Assembly (NCBI RefSeq): GCF_010093595.1 | Contig: NW_022985461.1 | Coordinates: 466,999 to 530,998 of the forward strand | Reading direction: 5' to 3' | Length of the DNA: 64,000 bases | From: Mytilinidion resinicola | Lineage: Eukaryota > Ascomycota > Dothideomycetes > Mytilinidiales > Mytilinidiaceae | Shown here: one piece after another, positions 43,460 through 55,870 of the stretch | Numbering within the stretch: the stretch's first letter is position 1 | Layout of the letters: every line of letters begins with the position of its first letter | Translations under genes and position numbers: made by a program | Notes under the pieces: model-generated | The model's input: only the letters and a program-made list of their open reading frames with translations | Told to the model about the DNA's origin: nothing | The model's database searches: none

Positions 43460-45468
43460 CCAAGTGACTAGGTGTGCGATGTCTGGTTTTCCCTATTGCG
43501 TGTGCTCCACCTCGGATGACTTCGATTCTGAGGAGACCTGAAAAGCCCTTCCGAGACTTCGGCATATGTCGTCTGCTTTCGACTCAGCAATTTCCCTTGC
43601 CATGGGTCACATAACTCTTTCCTTACAAAAGTTTCCATCGGTTGCAAATTGTGGCATCAGTTCTGCGGTTCTCCTTGTCTTTCGGTTATGATAGGGCTTA
43701 AATCGGTCCACTCTAGCGGTACTGTCGACAAAGCTTTTTCATGCTCTCTACGACTTTTCGAAACAGAGAGTTCGACGAAAAGTTTACGTCCCGAACCGGT
43801 ACAATCTTCACTTCTCTGTCGTTATTTCGGATACAGATTCGAAACCCACCGGACCCGGGGGAAAAACCTTTTTCCTAAGTAAGTTTCATATGCATTGTAG
43901 ATTTCCTAGTGTTTTTCCTGTCGGCTTTGAGTTTTGTTTATTATTCCCCTTGCGTCTCATTAGACTGGGTTTTGGCAGGGTGCACTGGAAAGCGAAATGC
44001 GAGGGGAGTGTGGAGTCCATTGATTTTGGTGTTAACATTCGGCAAGCGACGTGCAATCTTTTCTTTTCGCTTGGAAACGACTTTAGGTGTATGCCCGCGG
44101 CACTTTGGCGCGCGCCAGGCTTTCTTCATGACGGCCCATTTGCGAACACGACAGTCGGAGCACATTTTGCGGTTTCTTTGCTCTGCATATTTGGGGCACA
44201 CATTTCCTTGGTACCTTTCTTGCCGCCATGGCATTCACCATTGCGAGGCGGCCGCCTTCTTTCCTTTCGACACACGATTCTTGCACAGCACAGTCACCCT
44301 CGCTGGGCGAGCGAGGTCGAGATGACGGGAGAACAAAACATTCGAATTCGGGTCGGTTTTCCTCTTTTCTTTTTTTCCTTATATCCCCCTTCTGCGGCCA
44401 ATGGATGGCTTTTACGACTTTTCTTCTGGTTTCCATGCCCCTAGGTTGCGTTGCTTTTTATGCTTTTTTGTGTCTCTTCTTTTACGGTTCGACAAGTCAG
44501 CGGGACTTTTATGCTTTTGCACTACACCTTTTCCTTTCCTCTAGTCGGAGGAAGGCTTTTTGCGAATCACTCGGTTAGCTCCTGGTTGTAATTAATGGCA
44601 TTTTCTGCGCGGAGACTGGACGGGGTTTGGTTTCCTTTTTCCTGTGGGTGACGGGAGCGTGGATCAGGATGGATGCTTCTTTCCTGGGGCGGGGCGGACT
44701 TTCTTGCTTCTTTTTCTTCTTGGAACGGCCAGGACTGCTTTTCTTTTGGCAGACCGAGTTGCTTCAAAAAGCGAGCCAGCGAGCGGAATGGGGGTTGTTT
44801 ACAGCATTTGGCAGTGGAGTGGTTGTTTTGGGGCGGGAAAAACACGAACACACACACACTACCCTATATTGAAACTGAGCACAAAATCACAAAAAATAAA
44901 TCCTGTGCGGGCGTGTTGCCTGCACCTATCTATCTTTTTCTTTGCTTTTTGGACTGCGTGAATTGGGGGTTGGTTGTGGAGTGTTGGTGGTGTTTGATAT
45001 TTATGTGCTCGTCCAACTCGGTTCCTGGTTACAGCCATAGATATCCGTACATTTTCCTACCCCTGTGGGACTCCAAGGGACTAATAGAAAACTGAAGGTA
45101 GCGGATAAAACTTCCAATCTGCATACACCCTGTTAACGCTGTCCAGATGCTGGGGTAGCCTTACAGTTTACTAGTCGTTCCAAAATGCCGACCTTCTCTG
45201 CCTTTCGGGGTGCTGGAAATGCTGTGAAGCTCCTCACGCAGTAGTGAACGAATGTATGGCTGAAGGAGACAAGTGCTGCGCTTGAACAAGTGTCGTCGAG
45301 AGAGGGCTCACTGCTGTTAGCCACGGACACTGCCGCACTGAGGGTGTTGTTCCCTGACAGAGATTCTGCTCTAATGTCCATTGAGTCGCGTAAAAACGCA
45401 TGCGAAAATGGAGTGACTAGTTCTGGGAGTGATTTTGAAATTGGCTTTTCGAGATATTACAGACTTTT
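43460..45468. other. Gene-free stretch downstream of the cyclin
   Basis: About 2 kb. The T-rich frames (for example 43890-44444 and 44228-44578) are Phe-rich products of pyrimidine bias. The first several hundred bases are presumably the cyclin 3' UTR. No RNA gene or repeat was recognised. Confidence 0.55.
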
Positions 45469-48400
45469 TTAGCCCTCCTCCATCCGAACCGATTCCGTCG
45501 TCGTAGCGGGCGTGTTGCTCGTTGCTCCATACTGGACGAGGATCCGTTCGATCTTCTTCTCTTTGCATTCTTCCCATTCTTCTTCTCCCCATTCTTCTTC
45601 ACTCACGAAATATTGAACCACATTGGGGCTCATTATCTTGACCGCTTGAATGCTCTCGAGCGACCGCGAACCATGAAGAGGTTTGAAAATGCTCATAGAA
45701 GTACTTTCATTCCAATCGACCCCTTGAACGATCTCGAGCGGCCGCATACCATGAAGACGGTTGAAAATGCTCATAGAAGTACCTTCATTCCAATCGACCC
45801 CTTTGCCGTCCCCGATGCCGTTCACATCTGCTCCCGCCTCGAGCAGAATTTTGACACCCACCAAATCCAGACAGTTGACAGCAATCTGCAAGGGTGTGAC
45901 TTTGTATCCTGGAACGTTTGTGCTCGCTCCTAACTGGAGTATGCGTGCTAAAGGACAGTTTTCTTCACTATCACCATTGCGGTCGTGGTGAACGCATTCA
46001 ATATGCGAGGAGAGAAGAGTCAGAAGAGCCTGTGAAGGATTGATGAAGTCAGCCGCATGCTCCATCAAAAACCAAAATGCCCTGTGTGTCTCTGAGTAAC
46101 CAAAACATGCAAAGTACTCAACGATCGATCCCTGAAACTGAAACTGGAAGTGCTCTTTAAATTCTTTTTCGAGAAATCCGACATCCACGACGCTTTCCAA
46201 TAACGCTTTGATATCCACCTTTCTCATGAATTTCTTTGCAACCTCAAGGGCACCTCCAATTGGCTTTGGGTCTTCAAATCCGTCAATCCATGTTAGTAGA
46301 CTTATCAGGGGCGCGATCCCACTGGTGCTTGGGGGACTGTTCCACGTGATGTCCCAGAACGGAAAATCTCCATAGTACCCGGTCTGATCTGCGATTTCAC
46401 GGTTATGTAAGATGTCTGCAAACTTCTGGAAATGGGGCTGTGAGGTATCCAATAGCTTGAACATCAAGTCAACTAGGTTTGCATCTTCGGCTAGCTCTTT
46501 GCCGTGGTCTTCTAGACCGTTTAGCGAGGCGATATTGCAGAACGTGTTGAAGTGGATAAACTCATCGAGCTCATCAGAGGGATCCCATGTATCATACTCC
46601 GGGTTTTGTGTTACCTCAAGCAGTGTGGTCCGCATCAATTCAAGGCTTGTGTGTTTTTCCTTTATAGCGAAGACGTTGGCGGGGGATGTTAGAATCCGGG
46701 GGGATTCCAAAAACTCCTTAACAGTGTAATGTGCAAATGACACAGTGTCAAAAAACTTTTTCGATTCCGTCACCATAATCAGACATCCGCAAATCTCGCG
46801 GAGTACTTCTTGATCGTAACAGAGTTCCATGTCTGAAGGATCGGATTCCGGCATGCTGTGTTCGATAGCTTGTAGAAGTAAGGGAATGGAAATGTTATCG
46901 TCGTATAACCATCCTTGAAACCAGATCCATTGCAGCGCAAGACGAAGGAAAATGCGATCTTCGTGTGGTATGGCCGTGAATATTCTTTCGTACGTTTCGT
47001 CCAGCGTCCTAGGCAGGTTTTGGAGAGCATTTCTTATGATCCGGCTTTCAGGTTTCAGGCGTTGCAGCGCATCAATCTGACAAACGGCCCAGCGGAACCT
47101 ATTTCAAAAATCAGCATCAGTACTTCGAGAAAACCTTCAGTGGTTGAAACAACTATTGGAAAGTAAAACCCACATTCCCTTCGCTCCATTGGAAAGAGCT
47201 TCCACAACCTCATCTCGGATCTGTACAGGCCAGCTCTTGAGTTTTTGGGTGCGTGTCCACCCTAGCGCGGACGTACAATCGTATATCTTCATCGAGGAGT
47301 GGGTTTGACATGGATACCGGTACTGAGATGTTCTGCATGGTCCCTTCGATGTCAATGTACTGCCTGCTCATTGCTAGTAGCTGGATCTTCTTAAATCTGG
47401 GGTCGGTTGAAAGATCGCGAAGGATCTTAAGAAGGTCCTCTCGAGGCATACTCTCATCGATCGCGTCCGTAAAGAGGTACACCGTATCAAATTCATCCAG
47501 AACTGATTCTAAAGCGTTTAGGAGATCCACAACGCTTGGCTGTTCACCTTTTTTGAAAATTTTGTAGATACACGCAGGAATTGTTTCAGCCTCGCGACAC
47601 AGGCGATTTAGAGTCCAACGTAGAAATGGCGCTGCTTCGTCCTGATTGTGGCCGAAGTAACAATAGTAGTAGGCGTAAGCACACCTTCTACTGCCTCTAT
47701 TCTCGCAGAGACCCTTGATGTTTTCGATGAGATGTGAGGCTAGGACAGTCTTTCCAGCTCCGGGAATTCCGTGTATCCATAGGCATCGATTTCGGCCGTC
47801 GATCCAGTCTCTCCATTCAGGGGACCGCAACATCCAATCACCGGTCTGGGGTTCGAATTGTTTCACAGCTCGGTGATGCAGAGGAGACGGGTCAGTGACA
47901 CCGAGCCACTTGTATATTTCATTCCGCTGACTTTCTTCGAATAAAGTGAGAAAGAGTGTAAGAAGAAATAAGCGGGTGAGAGCTACCTGTGAGGATTGTG
48001 TGCAGTTCTGTCGTCATTTTCTTGATCTCTTTGATATCTTGACTAGTTGAAGGTCAGCATGATGTTACACAAACGATCGTCACAGGATAAGTCTTGCTCC
48101 AGCTAAAGAAAGTGTACGGTCATCCCCTAGGCATTCCAAATAAGTTGAAAGGACGAGACTTCTTACCTAGAGTCCGTAGTGATCGCCAAACTGATCGTCG
48201 TCTTATATTGGACCAAGTCCGTAAGAAGTTTTCTCGCCTTGCTTTCTTTCAGAGGCCAAGCCAAAGCCGCAAACGCACTCCTAACCTTGGAGCTGCCGCT
48301 CGTTGGAGCTGGGAATAGCCCTTCTATCTTTTCAACCGTCTTCTTGCACCCTTCAATTGGGCCATCGACACCAAATAAATTGTACGTGTTAAGCACCTTT

Positions 48401-48606
48401 GACAATCCAACTCCAATTCCACACGTGAGAAGAAACTGCAAGTTCTCCAAGATAGTTTTCAAGGTCGATACTTCTATGAGCATCGCACGAAGGTCTGATG
48501 GCGCATCATGTAAACTTTCGATGTAGAATTTGCAGACCTTGATAACGGTTTCGGAAATTTGGATTACAGCGATAACGTTCGCGACGAGGCCGATGGCTTC
48601 GGCCAT
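45469..48606 (-). pseudogene. NACHT-ankyrin (STAND, NLR-like) gene with a frameshift
   Basis: A fungal NLR-like receptor. Exons: 48606-48167 (MAEAIGLVANVIAVIQISE, the fungal N-terminal domain of STAND proteins), 48042-47987, 47934-47174 and 47098-45469. The NACHT domain shows Walker A WIHGIPGAGKTVLA and Walker B VYLFTDAIDES. The winged-helix part has RWAVCQIDALQRL and the C-terminal part has at least one clear ankyrin repeat (VTPLQIAVNCLDLVGVKILLEAGADVN). Within exon 3 the frame is lost at a run of five A (minus strand; T5 at 47242-47246): one A fewer would restore the family pattern leading into LKSWPVQIRDEVVEAL. The gene is thus a recent pseudogene or carries a homopolymer error. Everything downstream is open. 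Confidence 0.7.
45645..45800 (-). repeat. 78-bp in-frame tandem duplication in the NACHT-ankyrin gene
   Basis: Two copies (45645-45722 and 45723-45800) encode 26-residue units GVDWNEGTSMSIF... and GVDWNESTSMSIF.... They differ at a few positions and sit after the ankyrin repeat. Confidence 0.9.
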
Positions 48607-50505
48607 GATGGCAAAGTTTCTGGGATGAATGTGGTGAGAAACATGAAGCTCTGGAGGTGTGGAGGGTTCAAGTTGTTCTTATGCAAAGCTGAGTGCTGCG
48701 CCGAAACTCCGAGGCAGTGCAATGTGCAGGCGCATTTCTCATGCACGACACACCAATCGAACTCATTCGTTACTACCTTCGTAGGCGAAGCCAATGATGT
48801 CGGTTAGGCAACAAGGCAGCAAGGCTTTTTACCTGAGCACAGCAACGACGCCAAATACGCTAGAAGGAGCAGCTAGATGTACTCGAGGAGGCTGCTTTCA
48901 ACGCATGCTCTCCCTGTCTCTGATGATGTTGACCGCCTTTTGATGATTTGAGGTCGATAAGGAGTTTATGCCTCGATGCCTTGACCGATATGACTGGTTC
49001 GCCTACTGTGGTGTAGCCTTTATTGCCAGCACAAAACTCGACCGATGTCCAAAATTAGGCAGACGTGAAGTGAAAGACCAGAGAACCCGTCTTTGTTGGG
49101 ACCACGACGGTTGGTTCACGTGGCTCGAGGTTCCGAATCGGAAAACATGAGAGTAGACGTTTCAGAGAATAAAGACATTCTAGGAAGAAGTATGAGAGAA
49201 CAACTAGTATTGCTGAGGAGGATAAGATTGAAGAAAGAATTATTTGAGCCGTCTGTCCGGTGTAGACAACCAGATGGCCTTGCTACACGCTTGTGGAAGG
49301 CTTGTTTTAATAGTTACTAGTCTGCTGCCTCCGCTGCCTAACACGGACGCTGAGCGTTGCCCCGATTCCCCAACCTCAGATTTGCTAGCTGGAAGCCAGT
49401 GTCAAGTGTTGCAGGAAGGCCTTGGCCGTGTCGTATGCAGTCCGACTGCTCCTGGATACACGCTGGAGAGGCCCGAACCTGGGACTTGGAGTCCAAAGCG
49501 GAAATGGACTTTGGTCGGATCAATTGTGAGCTGGGAAAGCATTGCGTATCATCTGATAACGGAGCGTTCGTATAATTAGCAGTAAATACCAAACCGCTCT
49601 CAGGAGAGTGTGTAGGATTCTGCTCTGTCCCGTCAAGGCGGAGAGGGCCCGGTAGATGGGGCTGAGTCCGGAGATGTGATGCAGGGGACTGTTTTTGAGT
49701 TTGTGCGACCCCGAAGCTCACATCCAAAGTGGCCGCGTGTTGTTCAGCTCGTGACTCCACTGCTGTCGGGCTTGATGAAGGGCCGTGTGGCTGCAAGGAG
49801 AAACGATTGAGTAATTAGCCGTCGAGATTTTCGCAGCCACTTACGGCGGGCGGGCGTGGAGTTGTGGAGAGCGAGGGGAGCCGGGCGCTGCCATTCGCCC
49901 TGACGCGTATCCAAGCGCGTTTCAGTTCCTGGTGGCGTCGCTGTTCCTGCGTCTCAGGGACCATCCATGCAGTAAATTAACCGGGCGTCGCTCTCCACGC
50001 CACTCTTTGCAGCTCTGACGCAGGAGCCCTTAGACTGCCCAGCCCGTCCACGAACTACCAGAGACATCAGTCGCTCCTTTTCGAATCCTTCTTCTCTTCC
50101 TCCACCGCCAACTTCGAAGTGCTCGACGTGCTGGCCTCTGCCTCTCTTTCCTTGCTCTTTCTTCCCTTTGCTCGTCCTGAATTGACGGCCGGCCTCCGTT
50201 CAATTGCTCTCTCCCCCACCTTCTCTTCACACTCGTTGCGTCGAACGCCCGCGGATCATTCCTGAGAATCGGCATTCCTGCCCCGGCCTCCACCCCACAG
50301 ATTCACCACTGTGTCCAGTGCTCCAGTGCTCCAGTGACGACACACGACCACAGCCAAGCGTCCCCGGTTCCACACGCGCCTCTGTGGCACCCTCGCTGCG
50401 CGCATCTCCATGTCAACCTCCCCGAACCAACACCGATTCTCTCGACAAGGATTCCAGCCTCTGGACCACCAGTCCTCTTCGGCAAACAACGCGAGCATAG
50501 CTACC
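48607..50505. other. Intergenic stretch between the NACHT gene and the MscS-like channel
   Basis: About 1.9 kb containing both 5' flanks. The frame at 49338-49796 (-) is low-complexity and unmatched. The portion from about 50000 is CT-rich and is probably the channel leader. An in-frame upstream ATG at 50410 could extend the channel by 32 residues. Confidence 0.5.
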
Positions 50506-53307
50506 ATGGAGAATATCCCCCTCGAGACGGTCGTCAGCCATACCCCCTCGCACGCCCGCACTGTGCAGGACGACTCCATGACCGAGAAGAGCGGCATGTT
50601 CCACCGTAGCCCTCATGGCAGGAGGCGCCTCAAGACTCTCGACTCCAAGACGGGCGCCGGCACTCGTCCTGGAGCTGCCGAGGAGGACACGGCCTTGAAC
50701 CGCATGGGCCGCATATACGAGATGATTCTCAACTTCAGCATTGTCACTCGCTACTTCATATATGTCCTCCCGCTGGCGCTTTGCCTCGCCGTACCCCTCA
50801 TTGTCGGCGCTACGGTTGCTGAAAAATCGACGATTGGCAAGGTTAGGATTGTGTGGATCTTTACGTGGCTTGAAATTGGTAAGGGAATGAAGGCTTGAGA
50901 TATATGAAGAGGATTTGACTGACATATGGCTAGTATGGCTGAGCTTGTGGATCTCTAAGATCGTCGCTCATTTCCTACCCAACATATTCGAGTTTGTTGC
51001 CGGCGTAGTCAGCGCTGGCGTACGTAAATACGCACTGATACTCAAATCTCTGGAGATTCCTCTCTCGATAGTCGGTTGGGCTATGGTTTCGCTGGCGACC
51101 TTTATTCCAGTAAGCTTGTGCAGCTTCATATCATGCAGGCAGGACTAATTAGTGTATCAGGTCACTTACTCAGTTCCAACCGCTCATGGCGAACACAAGG
51201 GAAATGTGGAACACTGGCAAACTATCGTCCGCCAGGTTCTCGTCGCGTGCTTGATTAGCGCCTGCATCCTCCTTGGAGAGCGCCTTCTCATTCAGCTCAT
51301 CAGCATCAACTACCACCGCAAACAGTTCGATTCCAAGATCAAGGACTCCAAGCACAACATCTACCTCCTAAGCCTTCTCTACGACGCATCGGTCGCCCTA
51401 TTTCCTGCTTATGGCAATGATTTTGCGGAGGAGGACTACATCATCCAAGATTCATTGCAGCTCAGCTTAGGAAGTAAAAAAGGCACCCATGCACGATCTG
51501 GGTCCGCGACTCCTATGCGGCTGCTTCAGGATGTGGGTAGATTCGGAGACAAGGTCACTTCCGCTTTTGGTCACATCGCACATGAGGTCACCGGCAAGAA
51601 GGTCTTCAACCCAAATTCGGCTCATTCAATCGTAATCGAAGCCCTAGAGAAGAAGCGGTCCTCTGAAGCTTTGGCCAAGCGTCTCTGGATGTCTTTTGTT
51701 GTGGAAGGAAAGAATGAACTTTACCAAGACGACATTGTTGAAGTCCTTGGCAATGGTCGCCAGACCGAAGCCGAAGAGGCTTTCTCTGCCCTCGATCGTG
51801 ACGGGAATGGTGACATCAGTCTTGACGAGATGATCTTGACTGTCACCGAGTTTGGTCGCGAGAGGAAGTCAATCGCTACTAGCATGCATGATGTAGATCA
51901 AGCTATCAATGTTCTCGATGGGTTATTGTCCGCTGTTGTGTTCCTCATCTGCATATTCGTCTTCAGTAAGTCCTCCTTTTGCTGATATCTAATATCACCT
52001 GCTAACCGAAATAAGTTGCCTTCCTCAATGCAAGCTTCGTCACTACCTTGGCCACCTCGGCGACTGCCCTTCTCTCCCTCTCCTTCGTCTTCGCAGCCAC
52101 CTGTCAAGAGGTCCTAGGTTCCTGCATCTTCCTTTTCGTCAAGCACCCCTTCGACATAGGCGACCGCATTGATATTGGACTCGATCAATTCACCGTAGAG
52201 CACATCTCGCTCCTCTTCACCGTCTTCAAGCGCGTCGCCACGGGTAAAATGGTTCAAATTCCCAACATCGTCTTGAACAGTGTCTGGATCGAGAACGTCA
52301 GCCGGAGCAAAGCTATGCGGGAGCAAGTCGCCATGTTTGTCAACTTTGACACCACCTTTGAGGATATTAAACTCCTGAAGAATGAACTCCAATCTTTCGT
52401 CACCGACAGAGACAACAGCCGCGACTTCCAGCCCGAGATTGAAGTTGAAGTCGTCGGCATCGCAGAGATGAACAAGCTCGAGCTCCGCGTCGAGATCAGG
52501 CACAAGAGCAACTGGGCCAACGAGGTCGTCCGGTCCGCCCGCCGCTCCAAGTTCATGTGCGCCCTCGTCCTGGCCTTCCGCAAGGTCCCCATCTACGGTC
52601 CTGGCGGCGGCGACGCCGGGCTAGGGGAGTACGGCAAGCCGTCCTGGTCCGTCGCCATCTCGCCCGAGGAAGCCATTCACGCGCGCGAGAAATACAACGA
52701 GGATAAAGACGCCAAACGCCTCTTCCCAGCCAAGAAACCCGAATCCCCAGACAGCCAAGACAAGGGCAAGTCCAGCGGCACTGACTACCTCGCCGCCGCA
52801 GGCGCACCGACCGAGAACAAAGCAGCCGGCAACCTGAACGCCCGCAACCCAGGGGCGACCGACGCGCGCGACGACGCGTGGGAAGCCCGCGACGACGTCA
52901 GCACGCTCGGCCGCCCGAGCACCGAACACCCGGACTTCGAAGAGATCCGCGGCTTGCTCCGGAAGGAGAGCAGCAGGGGCAAGCGCAAGCAAGGGCCGGT
53001 CGTCCAGCAGCCTAGGCAAGGCATGCCGCCTATCCCGATCCCTATCACGCCGCAGCAATCGCAGCTGCCGTCGCCGCCGGTGGGGAGGTACGACTACGCG
53101 CCTGCGCCGGGGCGGTCGCCGCCGTCGGTGGCGGAGGAGGGTTATCAGAATGAGGTGGCTGGGACGAGTAGGCGTCCGGTGCCGCCGCCGCAGGGTAATG
53201 CGTTTGCGGTGAGTATGCAGCGGCCGGTTCAGGCGCCGCGGTTGACGGGTGTGGCGTCGAATAATCCGTATCAGCAGCCGCCGGGGGGCCAGCAGTATAG
53301 GCCCTAG
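50506..53307 (+). CDS. EF-hand MscS-family mechanosensitive ion channel
   Basis: Exons 50506-50878, 50934-51109, 51161-51965 and 52016-53307 join in frame to 881 residues. Four to five N-terminal membrane segments (about 85-290) precede an EF-hand loop ALDRDGNGDISLDEMI (about 420), then two further helices and the MscS pore and beta domain (ATALLSLSFVFAATCQEVLGS, HPFDIGDRIDI, NIVLNSVWIENVSRS). This order matches fungal Msy1/Msy2-type channels of the ER and cell periphery, which handle Ca2+ after hypo-osmotic shock. The last 200 residues are Pro-rich and disordered. A start at 50410 (MSTSPNQHRF) is an alternative. Confidence 0.9.
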
Positions 53308-54233
53308 GTGCTTGGGTTTGGTCTGGCTTTGCGAAAGGTGGGTTGAGGATGGGGATGTGTACTATGAATCTCTTTTGTGCTCTGGGATGAAGATGGGGGG
53401 ATGGCTGGTGGGATGGGCTGGTGGTGTCTACGATCGAATTCAGGTCTCTGGCTAGTCATGGTTGGAGGTGGGTATGCTGGGTCTGGATTTGATGCCAGAT
53501 GCGGATGACCTCTTGCTCGTGCTCCCTTCTTTGGGAGGCACGGATAGGGTAGGTAAAATAAACAAATGTCTCTAACATCCTCTCATTACTCCCTCTTAGT
53601 GAATTGTTGTGACGACGGCAGTCAGCAGTTGAGGAGTCGGATGTGCAGACTGATAATTCTGTTTGAGAGGATTGTTTGAGACGACGAGGCTAGTTGATAA
53701 AGAACATGTGTGGTGCTCGATAGGAGTATATGGGCGCGAGATTAGTCACTGGGTTGGATAGACCATACTGGAAGGTGACATAGGGATCTGGCGTGAGAGA
53801 GAGGGGGTAGAGGGATGGAGTGGCAGTGTTGTGTTCATGAGGGGCTCGGTGAGATGGGAGGTTGAGCGGGTTTGAGTGGGGGAGGGGAGAGGAGGGGAGG
53901 GGAGAGAGGAGAAGACTACTTGGTAAAGGAGGGGATGGGGGGGTTGAGCGGGTTTGAAGTAGGGGTTTAAAGGGGGGACGGGTGGTGACGGGTGGTGACG
54001 GGTGTGAGGGACACGTTTTATAATGGTGGTGAGCTGGTTGATTCGATTTGGTGTTTGGGAGCGGTTGGGTCAGGTGCGATAGTTGCGTCGAGTGTATTTG
54101 GGACGGGTTGGTTGGGGGTGAGTGATCATTCCGTATGATAACTTTCATCTCATTTGGATGTTGCGAAGTGGGTCGAGGCGCCCATAAAGAGCAAGGGAGC
54201 TTACATAATGATGAATGAGAGACGTTTACGGCG
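53308..54233. other. Channel 3' flank with purine-rich low-complexity sequence
   Basis: About 925 bp. It holds a GGGGAGAGG-type purine tract (about 53876-53915) and a three-copy GACGGGTGGT-like repeat (about 53977-54003). The minus-strand frame 53690-54148 is Ser/Pro low complexity and is not called. Confidence 0.55.
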
Positions 54234-55345
54234 CTAGAGAAGTCGGACTTTCCTTCGTACTGCTCCTATCTCTTCCTGAAATGAAGCAAGGTCCCCTCGC
54301 CAGTCTACGTCCATCATTCCAACACGAGAAGCCGAATCCCCGACCTTTTCAACCACCATCATGTAGACTTTTGTGGCCTCGGGATCAAAATCATCCGTGT
54401 AGCTATAAACAATCGGGAGGTACCATTGCTTCGTCTTGAAAAGGATTGGGAGCTGGTCGAGGCTGTGTCCCTTTGACAAGTCTATACTTGCCTGGAAGAC
54501 GTCGTTAATGCGCCACTCCTTCCTTGAATACCATTTTTCAATGGTGGTTTTAACAAAGCTCTCAGGGTAAACGACCGCGCATTCAAGAATTATCGCTCTT
54601 GGATACTGGACGTCTGTTGGCGTTTAACATGCCCTCTTAAAGAAGGTCTCGTGGGTCTCTAAACCATGCGCTTCATGTTCAAACCACAGGTTCGAAATGG
54701 CGACCATATAATCCCCCCTCTGTCTATATCAGATCTAAGAACTGAACACCATCTCCCCACCCGGCCCAGGACCAGGAAGGGACGTCTGCTCGTCGATGAA
54801 CGTCATCAGATTTGTCTCTCTAACCGAGGTGACTCCAAGCTAACCCTAGCAGGAACGCGTGTAGCGCATCTTCAGCTTCGCAAGGCTCCAGGAAAGGCAT
54901 CCCCCACACTTGAAAGACAGGGCACCGAGCAGCCGCGAAATGGTTCATGACGCCCGCAAACGCTCGAAGTGCATCAGTATCAAAAGTAAGATGTCGCCCC
55001 GAGTAGTCCTGCACATGAAGTATTTCTGCAAGCTATCCCACGCGTTATCGATGCCGGGCGCGTCGAGTCTGCTATCCAAAAACACATTGCCCCTTATGGA
55101 GTCTCTGCTTGCGAGGATGAGATCAGGGCTGAGCTGTAGACCTTCCTGCCAATACATTCCGTGGCATTCGAAGTATATTTGTTCTTCGGTGAAGATGACG
55201 CGTCGGTGGGAGAAGATCTCCTCCTGGAACGTCCAGCCGCGTTGCCTCCAGGTGGACTCTGTGATAGCGTAAACTATAAGGGTGGCGGTATGGATTAGTG
55301 GAGGCTCGCAGAGAGGGCACCGAGTAGTTGATACTAGATCCGTCT
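54234..55345 (-). pseudogene. HET (heterokaryon incompatibility) protein relic, 5'-truncated
   Basis: It reads from about 55345 down. WRQRGWTFQEEIFSHRRVIF and EEQIYFECHGMYW are the end of a HET domain. After WDSLQKYF the family pattern continues in another frame (VQDYSGRHLTFDTDALRAF, then EDALHAFLLGLAWSH). ADVPSWSWAGWGDG and a C-terminal block ending at 54234 follow, with further frame breaks. The N-terminal half of the HET domain is absent and a stop lies directly upstream. HET proteins trigger cell death on non-self fusion; this copy cannot make a complete product. Confidence 0.75.
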
Positions 55346-55870
55346 GTTAAGCTCTTTGAAATACGATGATGTATCGTAAGTCTGTACCTGTGTACTTTTG
55401 CCTGTCACTGTCTGAAGGCCTTCAATGCAGTTCTAAACCTGTGAAAGCTAATTCCAGATTCCCGAAACTACCGTGAACTCCCTCAAACAATGGTAGACTC
55501 ACTTGAGATCAGAGCATCACCTTAGACATGGTAAGAATGCAATACAAGAACTGCACATGTGGCCTGTTGCTCTAGGTGGCTGACATCTAAATAGTAGCAA
55601 GGACGTGTACCCAGGTAGGCAGATCTTGGACGAGGCGTTGTGTTGATCGGATTCTGGAGAGGGGCAAATATCCACGTGACCGCGTGGCCCGTGCTCAAAC
55701 CTCGATCTTTAATCGCGTCAACCTCAACCTCACTTTCTCTCCCGGCGTCGCTGCACCGCCGTGTCGCCACCACGCCTGCTGCGCCCACATTCTTTGCTCG
55801 CAAGCTTCAGCCCGGACTTCAGCTAACTGTAACAAGCTTTTACAGTCAAGATCTACCAAAACCGCCCATC
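55346..55870. other. 5' flank of the SR140-like gene
   Basis: 525 bp. The reading frame is open from 55640 into the gene, but no ATG precedes 55871 with family-like sequence, so this part is read as leader. Nothing else was recognised. Confidence 0.55.

Noticed and set aside
43890..44578. Phe/Leu-rich frames suggesting membrane proteins
   Set aside because: They arise from pyrimidine-rich sequence, overlap in several frames and have no start context or family pattern.
49338..49796. 152-codon minus-strand frame
   Set aside because: Gln/Ser/Pro low complexity with no motif, and a plus-strand shadow of similar length exists.
53690..54148. Ser/Pro/Thr-rich minus-strand frame of 152 codons
   Set aside because: It is generated by the purine tract and GACGGGTGGT repeats and has no conserved pattern.
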